From Pseudomonadota bacterium (lineage in GTDB: Bacteria > Pseudomonadota > Gammaproteobacteria > UBA5335): a stretch of 64,000 bases of DNA. The notes under the pieces were generated by a model. That model saw only the letters and a list, made by a program, of their open reading frames with translations, was not told the origin of the DNA and ran no database searches. Positions 55,902 to 64,000 of this stretch are shown one piece after another. The DNA lies in NCBI GenBank assembly GCA_034189865.1, contig JAXHTV010000001.1, positions 124,001 through 188,000 on the forward strand, written 5' to 3'. The position numbers and the translations under genes are program-made. Position 1 is the first letter of the stretch; the number at the start of each line of letters is the position of its first letter.

Positions 55902-56513
55902 CTAAAAGTCCTGCAAGCCTTTGTAGTCGATGGCAGCGGCATAATCCAGCAGTTCTTGTTCCGAAACATCGTCGCCCTGAATCGTAACCAGAAATCGATT
56001 CGCAACAGCCATCTGTATCTCACCACTGGAATCTTGCTCATCATAGGTCACCATCGCTTTCTGCCCCGCGATACGCTTCATTTTGGCTCCCTGCGACGAC
56101 ATGGCCATGGGATTCGATAGCAGCATCAACATGCCCTGCAGCATGGGAGAATCGGTAGCAATCGTGACCTCAATCCGCTGACCGTCCTTCCCGGTATACG
56201 CTCGATTTGCCGTCACGCCCCCGCCGAACATGGCACCGGCCATGGCCTCAGAGTTTGACCCTTCCGCAGTCCAACCCGACAAGGGCGCCGGCAAAAATTC
56301 AACCAGTTGTTCTCCGCGCTGCTGACGTATCAGTTGAGCGGCATATTCGAGGCTGCTGACGGCTTCCGCGCGATCACCTTCGGAATAGTAGTTCAACGCT
56401 TCTTCAATGGTGTCGGACACCTCATCCGCAAACGCAGGAATCCCGAAAGCCATCATCCAAATGGCACAAAATCCGCAGACGAAGATCACTGACTTCAATC
56501 GCTTACTCAGCAC
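55902..56513 (-). CDS. Secreted protein of unknown function
   Basis: 203 residues. Signal peptide (VIFVCGFCAIWMMAFGIPAFA-D). The mature part starts with a helical EALNYYSEGDRAEAVSSLEYAAQLIRQQRGEQ, a TPR-like helix pair, followed by a beta-rich part with RIEVTIATDSPMLQGMLMLLSNPM and KMKRIAGQKAMVTYDEQDSSGEIQMAVANRFLVTIQGDD in pieces. I have seen this arrangement in periplasmic proteins without assigned function. Probably cotranscribed with the SRPBCC gene after it. Confidence 0.75.
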   Translation of the reverse strand: MLSKRLKSVIFVCGFCAIWMMAFGIPAFADEVSDTIEEALNYYSEGDRAEAVSSLEYAAQLIRQQRGEQLVEFLPAPLSGWTAEGSNSEAMAGAMFGGGVTANRAYTGKDGQRIEVTIATDSPMLQGMLMLLSNPMAMSSQGAKMKRIAGQKAMVTYDEQDSSGEIQMAVANRFLVTIQGDDVSEQELLDYAAAIDYKGLQDF

Positions 56514-56652
56514 GGCGTACTCCTTGTCTCACCCAAGCCATTGGACGATGTATTAAGCCAAACGGGATTCATCCTAACAAGGTCCGCTAGCCTTTGAAAT
56601 GCATGCCACGTCGCAGGCGACTCGCCTCGCCCAGGACAACTCCCCTATGATT

Positions 56653-56943
56653 TTAATCGTCTTCGTTGGGCCAAGCGTGAACCACAAACGCCGGCTCTCC
56701 CTGCTTTGCCTGCTCATAACACGCGAGCGCTTCCGGCTCTTCCGGCCGTCGGTCGTGTGAAACGTGTTCGCAATGCTCCAAGGATGCAACCACCCATTCC
56801 GCTTGGTCGAGTTCGGAGCGCGCTATCTGCTCGGCCGCTGTTAAATCGTCGCGATTGATCCAACAGTGCACGTATGCGCCACCGATGGTCGCCCGGAAAC
56901 TTGCATTGTCTTTGGGGTAAACATGGTAGATCAAAAACTGCAT
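56653..56943 (-). CDS. Small conserved-looking cytoplasmic protein
   Basis: 96 residues from the ATG at 56943 (QFLIYHVYPKDNASFRATIG start). It has no signal or membrane helix. The middle segment INRDDLTAAEQIARSELDQAEWVVASLEH resembles an alpha/beta fold with a helix, ending in an acidic tail. Likely real because of its coherent codon pattern and lack of alternatives. It is 75 bases before the EAL-HDOD gene stop. Function unknown. Confidence 0.6.
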   Translation of the reverse strand: MQFLIYHVYPKDNASFRATIGGAYVHCWINRDDLTAAEQIARSELDQAEWVVASLEHCEHVSHDRRPEEPEALACYEQAKQGEPAFVVHAWPNEDD

Positions 56944-57018
56944 GATGAGACTCTGGGTTCGCAAGTCGACCGACGGATTAGCTATCGGGTGCAATATTGA
57001 AACGCGATCTGTCGGCAA

Positions 57019-58209
57019 TCAATTCAAGATAGACTCTGCCCAGCGAATCGACTGCAGATACTCGCGGGCGGGCGATTTGGGGCACACGGCGAGCAACGAC
57101 GGACTATCGAAGTCGCCGCGCTCATAGGCCAGGACAGCGCTGAGAATACCGCCTAAAGGGCCCTCTTGACGGATCAGTGCAACCTTGAGAACGTCGTTAA
57201 GAGAAAGGTTTTCCATGACCCGCTCCATGGAGCAATCCATCATCGCGTCGAGCGTGGACAGCAAGCCCACCGTAAACGCAGAATCGGTTGCCAACGAGAC
57301 ACGTGCCGCTATGAGTTCGCACATTTTGGCACGAATCAAACTCAACCTGTAAAGCTCATCCGGATGGTCGTCCAAACCACTGAGCACGATGACCGTGGCA
57401 ATACTGCGCACAACATCGAGCCCTAGCATCACAATCGCTTCTTGAATCGATGAAACATTACGCCGAATTCCAAACTGAGCCGAGTTAATCAACTTAAGCA
57501 ACCGAAAACTTAATGAAAAGTCTTCCTGCGCGATAGTCGCCAACTCGGTAACCTTCACATTCGGATCCGACAATCGCGCGAGCAGTTGGAGTATCCGTTG
57601 CCGCACCACGGGAATCCTACGCTGGTCGACACGGCGCGGACGACAGAAAAAATACCCTTGAAACAAATCGAACCCCAATCGCGTACAACGGGCAAACTCT
57701 TCGGGCGTTTCGACCTTCTCGGCTAACAGCTGCACCGGCCACTGACGCAGTGCCTGGACCTGACTTGGCAATTCGTCCGGAGGAATTGCTTGGATGTCGA
57801 CTTTCACGATATCCGCCATGGCCACCATGGAATCCATCCCCGCGCGGTAGACGAAGTCATCCAGCGCCAAGCGGTAGCCGACGCCACCCAATCGAGAGAG
57901 CGCGTGCAACAAATCATCATCGATTTCGATATTTTCCAGCACCTCCAAAACGACCTGATTCGGCGGAAAAGGAAGCGGATCGGTATTGACCAGAAAATGG
58001 CGCGTCATGTTCACAAAGGCGATTTTATCGCCGATCAAGCTATGCAAACCAATCTCCGTCAACGCCGCCATGATGACCTCTGACGTCGCTTTGTCGCCGT
58101 CGACATCGGAACATTCGTCGTTGCCGGGTGTGCGATATAAAAGCTCATAAGCCACCACACTCATCGATCGATCGAATACCGCCTGTCTGCCCACCGAAAT
58201 CGAATGCAT
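57019..58209 (-). CDS. Degenerate EAL plus HDOD domain signalling protein (YuxH-like)
   Basis: 396 residues. The N-terminal half is an EAL-like fold, but the catalytic set is lost: the EAL position reads YELLYR near 17-22, and ALDDFVYRAGM and KVDIQ keep only part of the acidic residues. The C-terminal half is an HDOD domain (from about 200) with DPNVKVTELATIAQEDFSLSFRLLKLINSAQFG and later LGLDVVRSIATVIVLSG pieces. Such proteins act as adaptors or c-di-GMP receptors. ATG at 58209 has AAGGAAAGG upstream. Not expected to be a phosphodiesterase. Confidence 0.9.
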   Translation of the reverse strand: MHSISVGRQAVFDRSMSVVAYELLYRTPGNDECSDVDGDKATSEVIMAALTEIGLHSLIGDKIAFVNMTRHFLVNTDPLPFPPNQVVLEVLENIEIDDDLLHALSRLGGVGYRLALDDFVYRAGMDSMVAMADIVKVDIQAIPPDELPSQVQALRQWPVQLLAEKVETPEEFARCTRLGFDLFQGYFFCRPRRVDQRRIPVVRQRILQLLARLSDPNVKVTELATIAQEDFSLSFRLLKLINSAQFGIRRNVSSIQEAIVMLGLDVVRSIATVIVLSGLDDHPDELYRLSLIRAKMCELIAARVSLATDSAFTVGLLSTLDAMMDCSMERVMENLSLNDVLKVALIRQEGPLGGILSAVLAYERGDFDSPSLLAVCPKSPAREYLQSIRWAESILN

Positions 58210-58331
58210 TCCCAATCCTTTCCTTTCACTATCTCCCTGCCAAGACACCCAGACAACTCTCAGGGGCGACGAACATCGCCCGGCGTTTAACCTGGCTAAC
58301 AACCCCTATCGGCGAAAAATTCGACGACTGT

Positions 58332-58532
58332 ATGGATTGGGCAACAATAAAATTAAAGCGGAAGAGTTGCGGGACCAAGAATGGATCGCTTGGCCGCAGG
58401 GATGCGGCTGACGGCTATCTGGCCTTTGAATCGAAAGAGGATGATGAGGACAAAAAGTTTCGCGGCCGCTTAACCGGAGAAGACTACAAGATGCTGTTTA
58501 CAGAAAAATCAGAGCTAGGACGCCGGCGTTAA
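58332..58532 (+). CDS. Possible small charged protein
   Basis: 66 residues rich in Lys, Arg, Glu and Asp (KKFRGRLTGEDYKMLFTEKSELGRRR at the end, starting at about 43). No clear ribosome site, signal or family. It opens upstream of and in the opposite direction to the EAL-HDOD gene, and its end overlaps the DUF3135 stop by four bases. Either a short real gene or chance. Confidence 0.3.
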   Translation: MDWATIKLKRKSCGTKNGSLGRRDAADGYLAFESKEDDEDKKFRGRLTGEDYKMLFTEKSELGRRR

Positions 58533-58888
58533 TCGCAACGACCCGTCTGATCACGATACCGATCCATTGAAATCACGGGCGCACGAGTAAGATCCCTTGG
58601 CTTGGAAGGATCGATATCGCCGACGATACACGGTACAAACTGATTGTGAAAAGCGTCCATCATCAAATGAGACAACCGAACGCAACCGCCGATCGGTGTA
58701 CGCGACCGGCGACGCTCCATGTCGATACGAAACTGCAACCCGCGAAGACGACAGCGATTTGCAGCGGACGCAGAGCCAATCAGCCGCTCGATTTCCTCAC
58801 AGCGCCGCGCCTCGAAAGCCTGTGGGTCGCTTTTTGCGAGATCAGCCCAGGTATCAAAATCGAATTTCCCGGTTCGTTCACTTTCCAT
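58529..58888 (-). CDS. DUF3135 domain protein
   Basis: 119 residues. The first half matches the DUF3135 pattern KFDFDTWADLAKSDPQAFE near 8-26 and RRCEEIERLIGSA near 28-40. The rest is specific, with a basic RLRGLQFRIDMERRRSRTP. GGGAG lies six bases before the ATG. A plus-strand Kv channel follows upstream. No function is known for the domain. Confidence 0.85.
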   Translation of the reverse strand: MESERTGKFDFDTWADLAKSDPQAFEARRCEEIERLIGSASAANRCRLRGLQFRIDMERRRSRTPIGGCVRLSHLMMDAFHNQFVPCIVGDIDPSKPRDLTRAPVISMDRYRDQTGRCD

Positions 58889-59127
58889 GTCGCTCTCCCT
58901 CTACCCCATAACGAGGGGAAATCCTGGAACCCATATCGGTTAATTCTACACGAATCCCTTTTTGCTCTCATGGATAGACCGACTTCTGTTCCCCTGGCCC
59001 AATCGCTTAACGACCCGGTCTATTGCAAGCGCCCCAAAGACCTGATACCGACCTGACCGTCAAGAATGATGAAACATGGGCCGATAACGAGAGACATCGT
59101 GGACTGTGTACTTCTGATTAAAACACT

Positions 59128-60177
59128 ATGCACCGCCATACCATTCGCCACCAGACCTACCGCCTACTTGACGAAGAGCTGTTCTCTAGTCGGGAAAGCC
59201 GCTGGTTGCATAGCGCCATCGTCGTTCTGATCGCGCTCAACGTGGTCGCCGTGATTCTGGAGTCGGTGGATTCTTTCTCGGTGCGGTACGGAGCTCTGTT
59301 CTCGCGCTTCGAGGATGTGTCCGTAGCGATTTTTACCGCTGAATATCTTTGCCGTTTCTGGTCCTGCGTCGAGAATCCGAGAAACTCCCGCGAACGCCCA
59401 CTTGCTGCGCGGCTTAGATATATCGTGTCTCCCGGTGCGCTGATCGATCTATTAGCGATACTACCCTACTTTTTGTCCATACTCGTGGCACTCGACCTGC
59501 GATTCCTGCGCGTACTCAGGCTCCTTCGAGTATTCAAACTGACCCGCTACTTCTCGGCGTTGGAAGTTGTTTTATCTGTATTAAAAGAAGAAGCTCGAGC
59601 TTTCGGTGCTGCGCTGTTCGTACTCATGGTCATCTTAGTGCTCGCATCTAGCGGAATTTACATTTTCGAACATGAAGCACAACCAGATGCCTTTGGCAGC
59701 ATTCCGGCAGCCATGTGGTGGGCAGTAGCAACTCTAACCACCGTTGGGTATGGCGATGTAACACCCATTACTGCTGGAGGCAGGGTATTCGGTGCTACCG
59801 TAACGATTGTCGGAATCGGCATGGTCGCCCTGCCGGCCGGCATACTGGCCTCGGCGTTCTCCGACCAACTACACCGTCGAAAGGAGACCTATGCGGCAGC
59901 GATAGACCAAGCGCTGGGCGACGAAACCATAACGCGGCCGGAGGCAGACTTTTTGGAAGAGGTCCGCGTTCGTTTGGGGCTCAGCCCGGAGGAGGCGCTC
60001 AGGATCTACGAGCGACGGATGAACCGAAAAAGCGCCGGATATCCAATCGATGAGAATACCCCCCCTCCTTGTGGCAATTCAATTGCAAGCTGCCCATACC
60101 GAAGCGGCACATTGCAATCCAATACAAAGCCCTCGGGGAATCAAACCGGCAGCACACCACCAGTACAAAACAACTGA
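59128..60177 (+). CDS. Voltage-gated-type potassium channel
   Basis: 349 residues. Six helices S1-S6 with a basic S4 (RFLRVLRLLRVFKLTR near 125-140) and the selectivity filter TVGYGD near 208-213 in the pore loop. After S6 there is a short cytoplasmic helical region and a Ser/Pro/Asn-rich tail of about 50 residues with no recognised domain. Kv-like channels of this form are widespread in bacteria. Ion selectivity for K+ follows from TVGYGD. Monocistronic on the plus strand. Confidence 0.94.
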   Translation: MHRHTIRHQTYRLLDEELFSSRESRWLHSAIVVLIALNVVAVILESVDSFSVRYGALFSRFEDVSVAIFTAEYLCRFWSCVENPRNSRERPLAARLRYIVSPGALIDLLAILPYFLSILVALDLRFLRVLRLLRVFKLTRYFSALEVVLSVLKEEARAFGAALFVLMVILVLASSGIYIFEHEAQPDAFGSIPAAMWWAVATLTTVGYGDVTPITAGGRVFGATVTIVGIGMVALPAGILASAFSDQLHRRKETYAAAIDQALGDETITRPEADFLEEVRVRLGLSPEEALRIYERRMNRKSAGYPIDENTPPPCGNSIASCPYRSGTLQSNTKPSGNQTGSTPPVQNN

Positions 60178-60225
60178 AGTCTCACCCTCGGGAATGGACC
60201 TTCGTCTAGAAACCGTCGCTGCGGA

Positions 60226-63200
60226 CTAAGCGGCGGCCCAGCGGAGCGACGACAGGGTATGCGGCTCATCGACCACGCTCCCTTGAGCATAATCAACGCC
60301 CAGCGCTCTCCATGTTTCCAATGAAACCTCATCGGAAACATGGGTTGCGACTAGCTGTATTCCCGAAGCGGCCGTGAGGACTCTGACCGCAGAGACATAG
60401 GCTTTATGAACTGCGTCCTTTGCCAAGTCCTCCGATGACCCGACATCAATTTTGACAAAATTCACAGCGAAATCGCGAAGCCGGTTAATCGAACCGATCT
60501 GTGCGCCGAATCCGTCGATCGCAAAGCGACATCCCAAAGGCCTCAACAGTTGGACGAGCGCCTTAAATGCCAACTCGCAGCTGATCGCATCGACCTCACT
60601 GATCTCGAAACATAGACGCGCGGGATCCACGCTGGATTCCGAAATCGTTTGGTATAGGTGGGTACGGAAGGCTGCGTCGTTCAAGGATGCTGCCGACAAA
60701 TCAACGCTGCACAAGGCAACCGTGCGCTTTTCCTTGGGCATGGATGCTAACCAGTCGAGACTTTTTCTGACCACCCACCCGTCGAAACCGGCCGACGGAC
60801 CGTTGGCGGCAAAGACCGACCTCAAGCGTTGGGACGAAGTATCTTCACCATCAGTGGCACCCCACTGGAGAAAGGTCTTACACCAGTTAATCTCTTGCGC
60901 TCCGTCTAGGGGGACGATGCGCTGCGCGAACAACTCCAAGCCTTCGGCGCTGATCGCTTCCCCGACCTTCGCAACCACTTCCGGGTCATCAGCCGCCCCC
61001 TCCTTCTCGGAAACAGTGCTATGCAGCTGGTGTATTCGGTTTCGCCCCAGCTTCTTGGCTTCATAGCATGCACTGTCAGCCAGACTAAGCAGCCGCGACA
61101 AGTTCATTTTGTCACCGACGATGGGGACCACGCCAATACTGACGCCGATCTGGAGCAACTGCCCATCCCAGACAAACTCGAAATCCTCAACGGTCCGCCG
61201 GATATTCTCTGCGATAATCAAGCCTCGCTTGACATCACAATGCGCCAGCAACGCGGCAAATTCGTCCCCACCAAGACGCGCCAGGGAATCCGTTCGACGG
61301 AGCTGCCCTTTCAATGATTCGCTGACTTGTTTGAGCAACTGATCGCCAGCGCCATGGCCGCAGGTGTCGTTCACCTGCTTGAACCGATCCAAATCTAAGT
61401 ACAAGAGACAGTGATGCGCTTCTTCGGACTTTGCAGAATCCAGACACGACTGGCATCGACGCTCGAACTCTCGGCGATTGACCAAGCCGGTCAAGGCATC
61501 GTGGCTGGCGTAGTAGGCGATTTCCTCGGCCATACGCTCAGCGTCGGTGATGTCCCGGAAAACGACCACTGCGCCAAAAGCATTGCCATCCTGCCCCCGA
61601 ATCGCTGAAGTCGACGCTTGGATCGTCAATTCCCGTCCGTCGCGACTCAGCAACTGGTTCTTGCCAAACGCCCCGCCATCACCCCCAATGTCGTTATTGA
61701 ATTCAAAGGGATGCGAACCCGTCGCTGCGGAACTCTGATGCCCCGTCAGCCGCAGAACCTCGGCGACGGGATGACCTCTTGCGTCCCGCAACTCCCACCC
61801 AGTCAATGCTTCCGCCGACGAGTTCATATATTCGACACGATTATTCCGATCAAGGGTGATCACGCCATCCGCGATCGATGCCAGAGTCACCTGGGCGCGC
61901 TCCTTCTCTCGATACAGCTCCTCCATTGCCCCGGTTTGCGCCCGATACAGACGAGCGCTCTCCAGCGCGCCAGCAACTTGCGACGCGACAACGTCGACAA
62001 ACTCTAAATCGGACTCGCTAAAGACCCCCGAGAGCAAATTGTTCTGCAGATACAGCAGCCCCAGAACTTTGCCGCGACTGATGAGCGGATAGCAAAGTAC
62101 GGACCTGAGCGAAAGCTTTTGAACCTCCGGATCGTCTGTAAACAGTCCCGTTCGGCTGGCGTCCTCCAATTGCACAGACTGTCGTGTCCGCTGGGCATGG
62201 CGAATAATACTGCGCCCAAACAAGTCTTCGACGTCGGCAAGTGGGCGCTCCATCAGCTCGACGTCGACCCTTTTGTTCTTGCGCCCAACCGCGCGTAAGA
62301 ACAGTGCGCCGTCTCGACTGGCGATCAGATAACAATCCAGAGCGCTGAGGCGATCTAACACCACTTCGATGATGATTCGGAACAGTTCGTGCGGATTTGG
62401 CGTATTTGAAATGCGGTGGGCAATATCAAGCAATAATGCCGTGTCGAAGGAACGATCGGATGCCTGATCGTGCTCGTCAACGGTACGAATCCGATCCCGC
62501 TCGCTGAGCTGCGCAACCAATTTGTCTGCACCTAACTCTCGATAAACACGCGCCGCTGCCTGCAAATGATAGGTCGCCTGGCTTTTTTGACGGTCCCGCA
62601 GGAAATGACCGAATCGTTCGTGAACATGACCAAGAAGCAGGTTGTACTTCGCTTCTTCGGCCAAATCGATCGAATCCAAGTACAAATTGCGCGCACTGAT
62701 ATCATCTTGCCGAAGTTCCGCGAGGCGCGCTTCGATAAGCGCCAAATACGGGCGCAAAGCCGGTCCGAGCCCTGCCCAGCCGCGAATCAGTTCCAGCGAT
62801 TGGCCCACCGGACTTTCCGATATACTGCCGGGCCCATCAGGGCTGGATGAAATCTCATCCAGTGCATGTAGCACCCGGACGATGTGCCACTGCCGTTCCG
62901 GGAGAATGGATCGGGCAATTGACAACCCAGGCTCCGCTCGCTTGAGCAATTCCGCGGTCGCCGCAACATCACCGAAAAAATAAGCCGATGTGGCGCGGAA
63001 GCCATAATAGGTGGCCAAACTCCCCCATTGCTGGGTTTCCATCCAATGATTGACTGCGTTTTGTTCTTCGTTGGGATCCGCTTCGGATACCAACGGATTG
63101 ACGAATCCGATACGGACGGACGCGGCCATCTCCTTGGCCCATAGGAGCTCGTATGACTCGGCGTAAGCTTCTGCCGAGCGTGCGGCCGAATGCAGTTCGG

Positions 63201-64000
63201 TCAGATTAGTAGCGGAAAAGGCTTCCGCAAACAAAGACAAAACTTGGCAGTTGCAGACGACCAATCGGTGCCGGAGTTCCTCTCCCACCGCTAAACTTGT
63301 AGATGCGGCGCGGCGAGCCTCCTCCATCGTATGTCGCCAATGAAACCCCAAACCGACAAATTGACTAAAAGAAAACGCCGACTCTAGGGTTCCCGGACGT
63401 TCACGACAGAGCCGGAGTTGAATATCCTCCAGCAAATCCGCCAGCGCATGCTGCTTGAACTCCCGCGCTCCAACGCTACAAACACCCACCAGAAAATAGT
63501 GACGCCAAGCGCGACTATCAGAGTCGATCTTAGCTTGAAGATGGGTTGCCAACGTGCCCACGTAGAAATAGTGATCGAGGCTACCAGTCAAGTAGTAGCA
63601 AGGCGCCAGTTCACGACAAACATTGAGAATGAGTTCGCGTCGCGGATCTTGGCTGCGCCGCGGCACTGACCGATGCCCCGGCTGAATATCCAGTAACATG
63701 GCATTCAGCTCGGACAGCAGTTCCACCGTCGCTCGTCGCACATCCCGCCCCTTGGGCTCGACGCTGTAGCCCAGCAGGGACAGTGCCTCAAGAAATGCCG
63801 GAATCGCCGCTTGGAATTCATTACGGTTGGAGAGCGTGACACCCTTCTCATGCAGAACTGTGGCACGCCAAGCAGGGCTCGCATCGTCGCGCGACAACAG
63901 CCGATCCAGCAGCACTTCAGCCTCTACGTCATTCCCGAGCAGAGACTCAACCACCGCGTGTCGTAAAGTCACCTCTTTGACCAACTCAGCGTCTTGATGC
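60226..64000 (-). CDS. Large GAF-PAS-GGDEF-degenerate-EAL signalling protein, N-terminus cut by window
   Basis: The visible 1,257 residues are open to the window edge, so the true start and N-terminal part are missing. About 500 residues of helical, TPR-like repeats come first (residues 1-500), then a GAF domain (about 530-670), PAS (about 690-800), GGDEF (about 815-980) and a C-terminal EAL-like domain. GGDEF is intact (LARLGGDEFAAL) with a RRTD I-site. The EAL part is degenerate: the EAL site reads CKTFLQW, and the FG-loop Asp pair is lost (IDGFGAQIGS), although EIS and VKID remain. The layout resembles large 'kinase/AAA ATPase plus GAF' sensor proteins; the missing N-terminus may carry such an ATPase domain. 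Confidence 0.9.
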   Translation of the reverse strand, partial: HQDAELVKEVTLRHAVVESLLGNDVEAEVLLDRLLSRDDASPAWRATVLHEKGVTLSNRNEFQAAIPAFLEALSLLGYSVEPKGRDVRRATVELLSELNAMLLDIQPGHRSVPRRSQDPRRELILNVCRELAPCYYLTGSLDHYFYVGTLATHLQAKIDSDSRAWRHYFLVGVCSVGAREFKQHALADLLEDIQLRLCRERPGTLESAFSFSQFVGLGFHWRHTMEEARRAASTSLAVGEELRHRLVVCNCQVLSLFAEAFSATNLTELHSAARSAEAYAESYELLWAKEMAASVRIGFVNPLVSEADPNEEQNAVNHWMETQQWGSLATYYGFRATSAYFFGDVAATAELLKRAEPGLSIARSILPERQWHIVRVLHALDEISSSPDGPGSISESPVGQSLELIRGWAGLGPALRPYLALIEARLAELRQDDISARNLYLDSIDLAEEAKYNLLLGHVHERFGHFLRDRQKSQATYHLQAAARVYRELGADKLVAQLSERDRIRTVDEHDQASDRSFDTALLLDIAHRISNTPNPHELFRIIIEVVLDRLSALDCYLIASRDGALFLRAVGRKNKRVDVELMERPLADVEDLFGRSIIRHAQRTRQSVQLEDASRTGLFTDDPEVQKLSLRSVLCYPLISRGKVLGLLYLQNNLLSGVFSESDLEFVDVVASQVAGALESARLYRAQTGAMEELYREKERAQVTLASIADGVITLDRNNRVEYMNSSAEALTGWELRDARGHPVAEVLRLTGHQSSAATGSHPFEFNNDIGGDGGAFGKNQLLSRDGRELTIQASTSAIRGQDGNAFGAVVVFRDITDAERMAEEIAYYASHDALTGLVNRREFERRCQSCLDSAKSEEAHHCLLYLDLDRFKQVNDTCGHGAGDQLLKQVSESLKGQLRRTDSLARLGGDEFAALLAHCDVKRGLIIAENIRRTVEDFEFVWDGQLLQIGVSIGVVPIVGDKMNLSRLLSLADSACYEAKKLGRNRIHQLHSTVSEKEGAADDPEVVAKVGEAISAEGLELFAQRIVPLDGAQEINWCKTFLQWGATDGEDTSSQRLRSVFAANGPSAGFDGWVVRKSLDWLASMPKEKRTVALCSVDLSAASLNDAAFRTHLYQTISESSVDPARLCFEISEVDAISCELAFKALVQLLRPLGCRFAIDGFGAQIGSINRLRDFAVNFVKIDVGSSEDLAKDAVHKAYVSAVRVLTAASGIQLVATHVSDEVSLETWRALGVDYAQGSVVDEPHTLSSLRWAAA

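Overview
The window is a contiguous stretch of chromosome from a gammaproteobacterium. The evidence is the complete order rsmG-parA-parB-atpI-B-E-F-H-A-G-D-C-glmU, an H+-type F-ATPase c subunit, and typical SfsA, PpnN, MsrPQ, SrkA and MotY-like proteins. Base composition is moderately GC-rich and genes are densely packed on both strands. A free-living, possibly sulfur-oxidising or halophilic member is plausible, but the genus cannot be named from this sequence. I see no rRNA, tRNA, CRISPR array, transposase or prophage.

Layout. 1-2313 (minus): metal-handling operon of DUF211 protein, VIT1/CCC1-type transporter and P2-type cation ATPase, the last cut by the window edge. 2700-6345: MGT-type glycosyltransferase, an unknown plus-strand protein and an LHPP-like HAD phosphatase, separated by long gaps with minus-strand terminators. 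6893-10678 (minus): CsgG-like lipoprotein, a secreted companion, TerC and an M14 aspartoacylase-like exported protein. 10836-13636 (plus): FAD amine oxidase, MnmM-type tRNA methyltransferase, small membrane protein and sfsA, then a hairpin-rich non-coding interval ending in a terminator. 14070-20719: acyl-CoA ligase, archaeal-type DUF99 protein, tiny secreted protein, rhomboid protease, alpha/beta hydrolase, DUF72 and MotY-like OmpA protein. 20799-27571 (minus): a five-gene, translationally coupled drug/solute exporter (TolC, HlyD, fused double ATPase, two permeases).

27886-35577: two-helix small protein, BtrH-like peptidase-fold protein, PAS-GGDEF-EAL sensor, macro-domain deacetylase, the periplasmic methionine sulfoxide repair pair msrP-msrQ, and ppnN. 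35831-40659 (plus): PmtA-like methyltransferase, short CstA-family carrier, a small protein ending in Cys-Cys, an ArsA/Get3-type ATPase and a dienoyl-CoA-reductase-like SDR. 40823-51798 (minus): glmU, the complete ATP synthase operon, parB, parA and rsmG. 51976-54054 (plus): srkA and a DUF523-DUF1722 protein. 54213-64000: mainly minus-strand envelope and signalling genes, including a lipoprotein, SRPBCC protein, two unknowns, EAL-HDOD protein, DUF3135 protein, Kv-type ion channel (plus), and the C-terminal 1,257 residues of a very large GAF-PAS-GGDEF-EAL signalling protein cut by the window edge.

Three groups deserve attention. The FAD oxidase/MnmM pair (10836-12489) looks like a two-gene replacement of bifunctional MnmC for the last steps of mnm5(s2)U in tRNA. 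The CstA/Cys-Cys/ArsA/SDR block (36586-40659) joins a carrier to a targeting-type ATPase through a tiny overlapping gene. The interval 13637-14069 contains at least five inverted repeats and a terminator with a mutually exclusive alternative stem, so it may be a structured RNA. All functions are inferred by reading the sequence; no database search was run.
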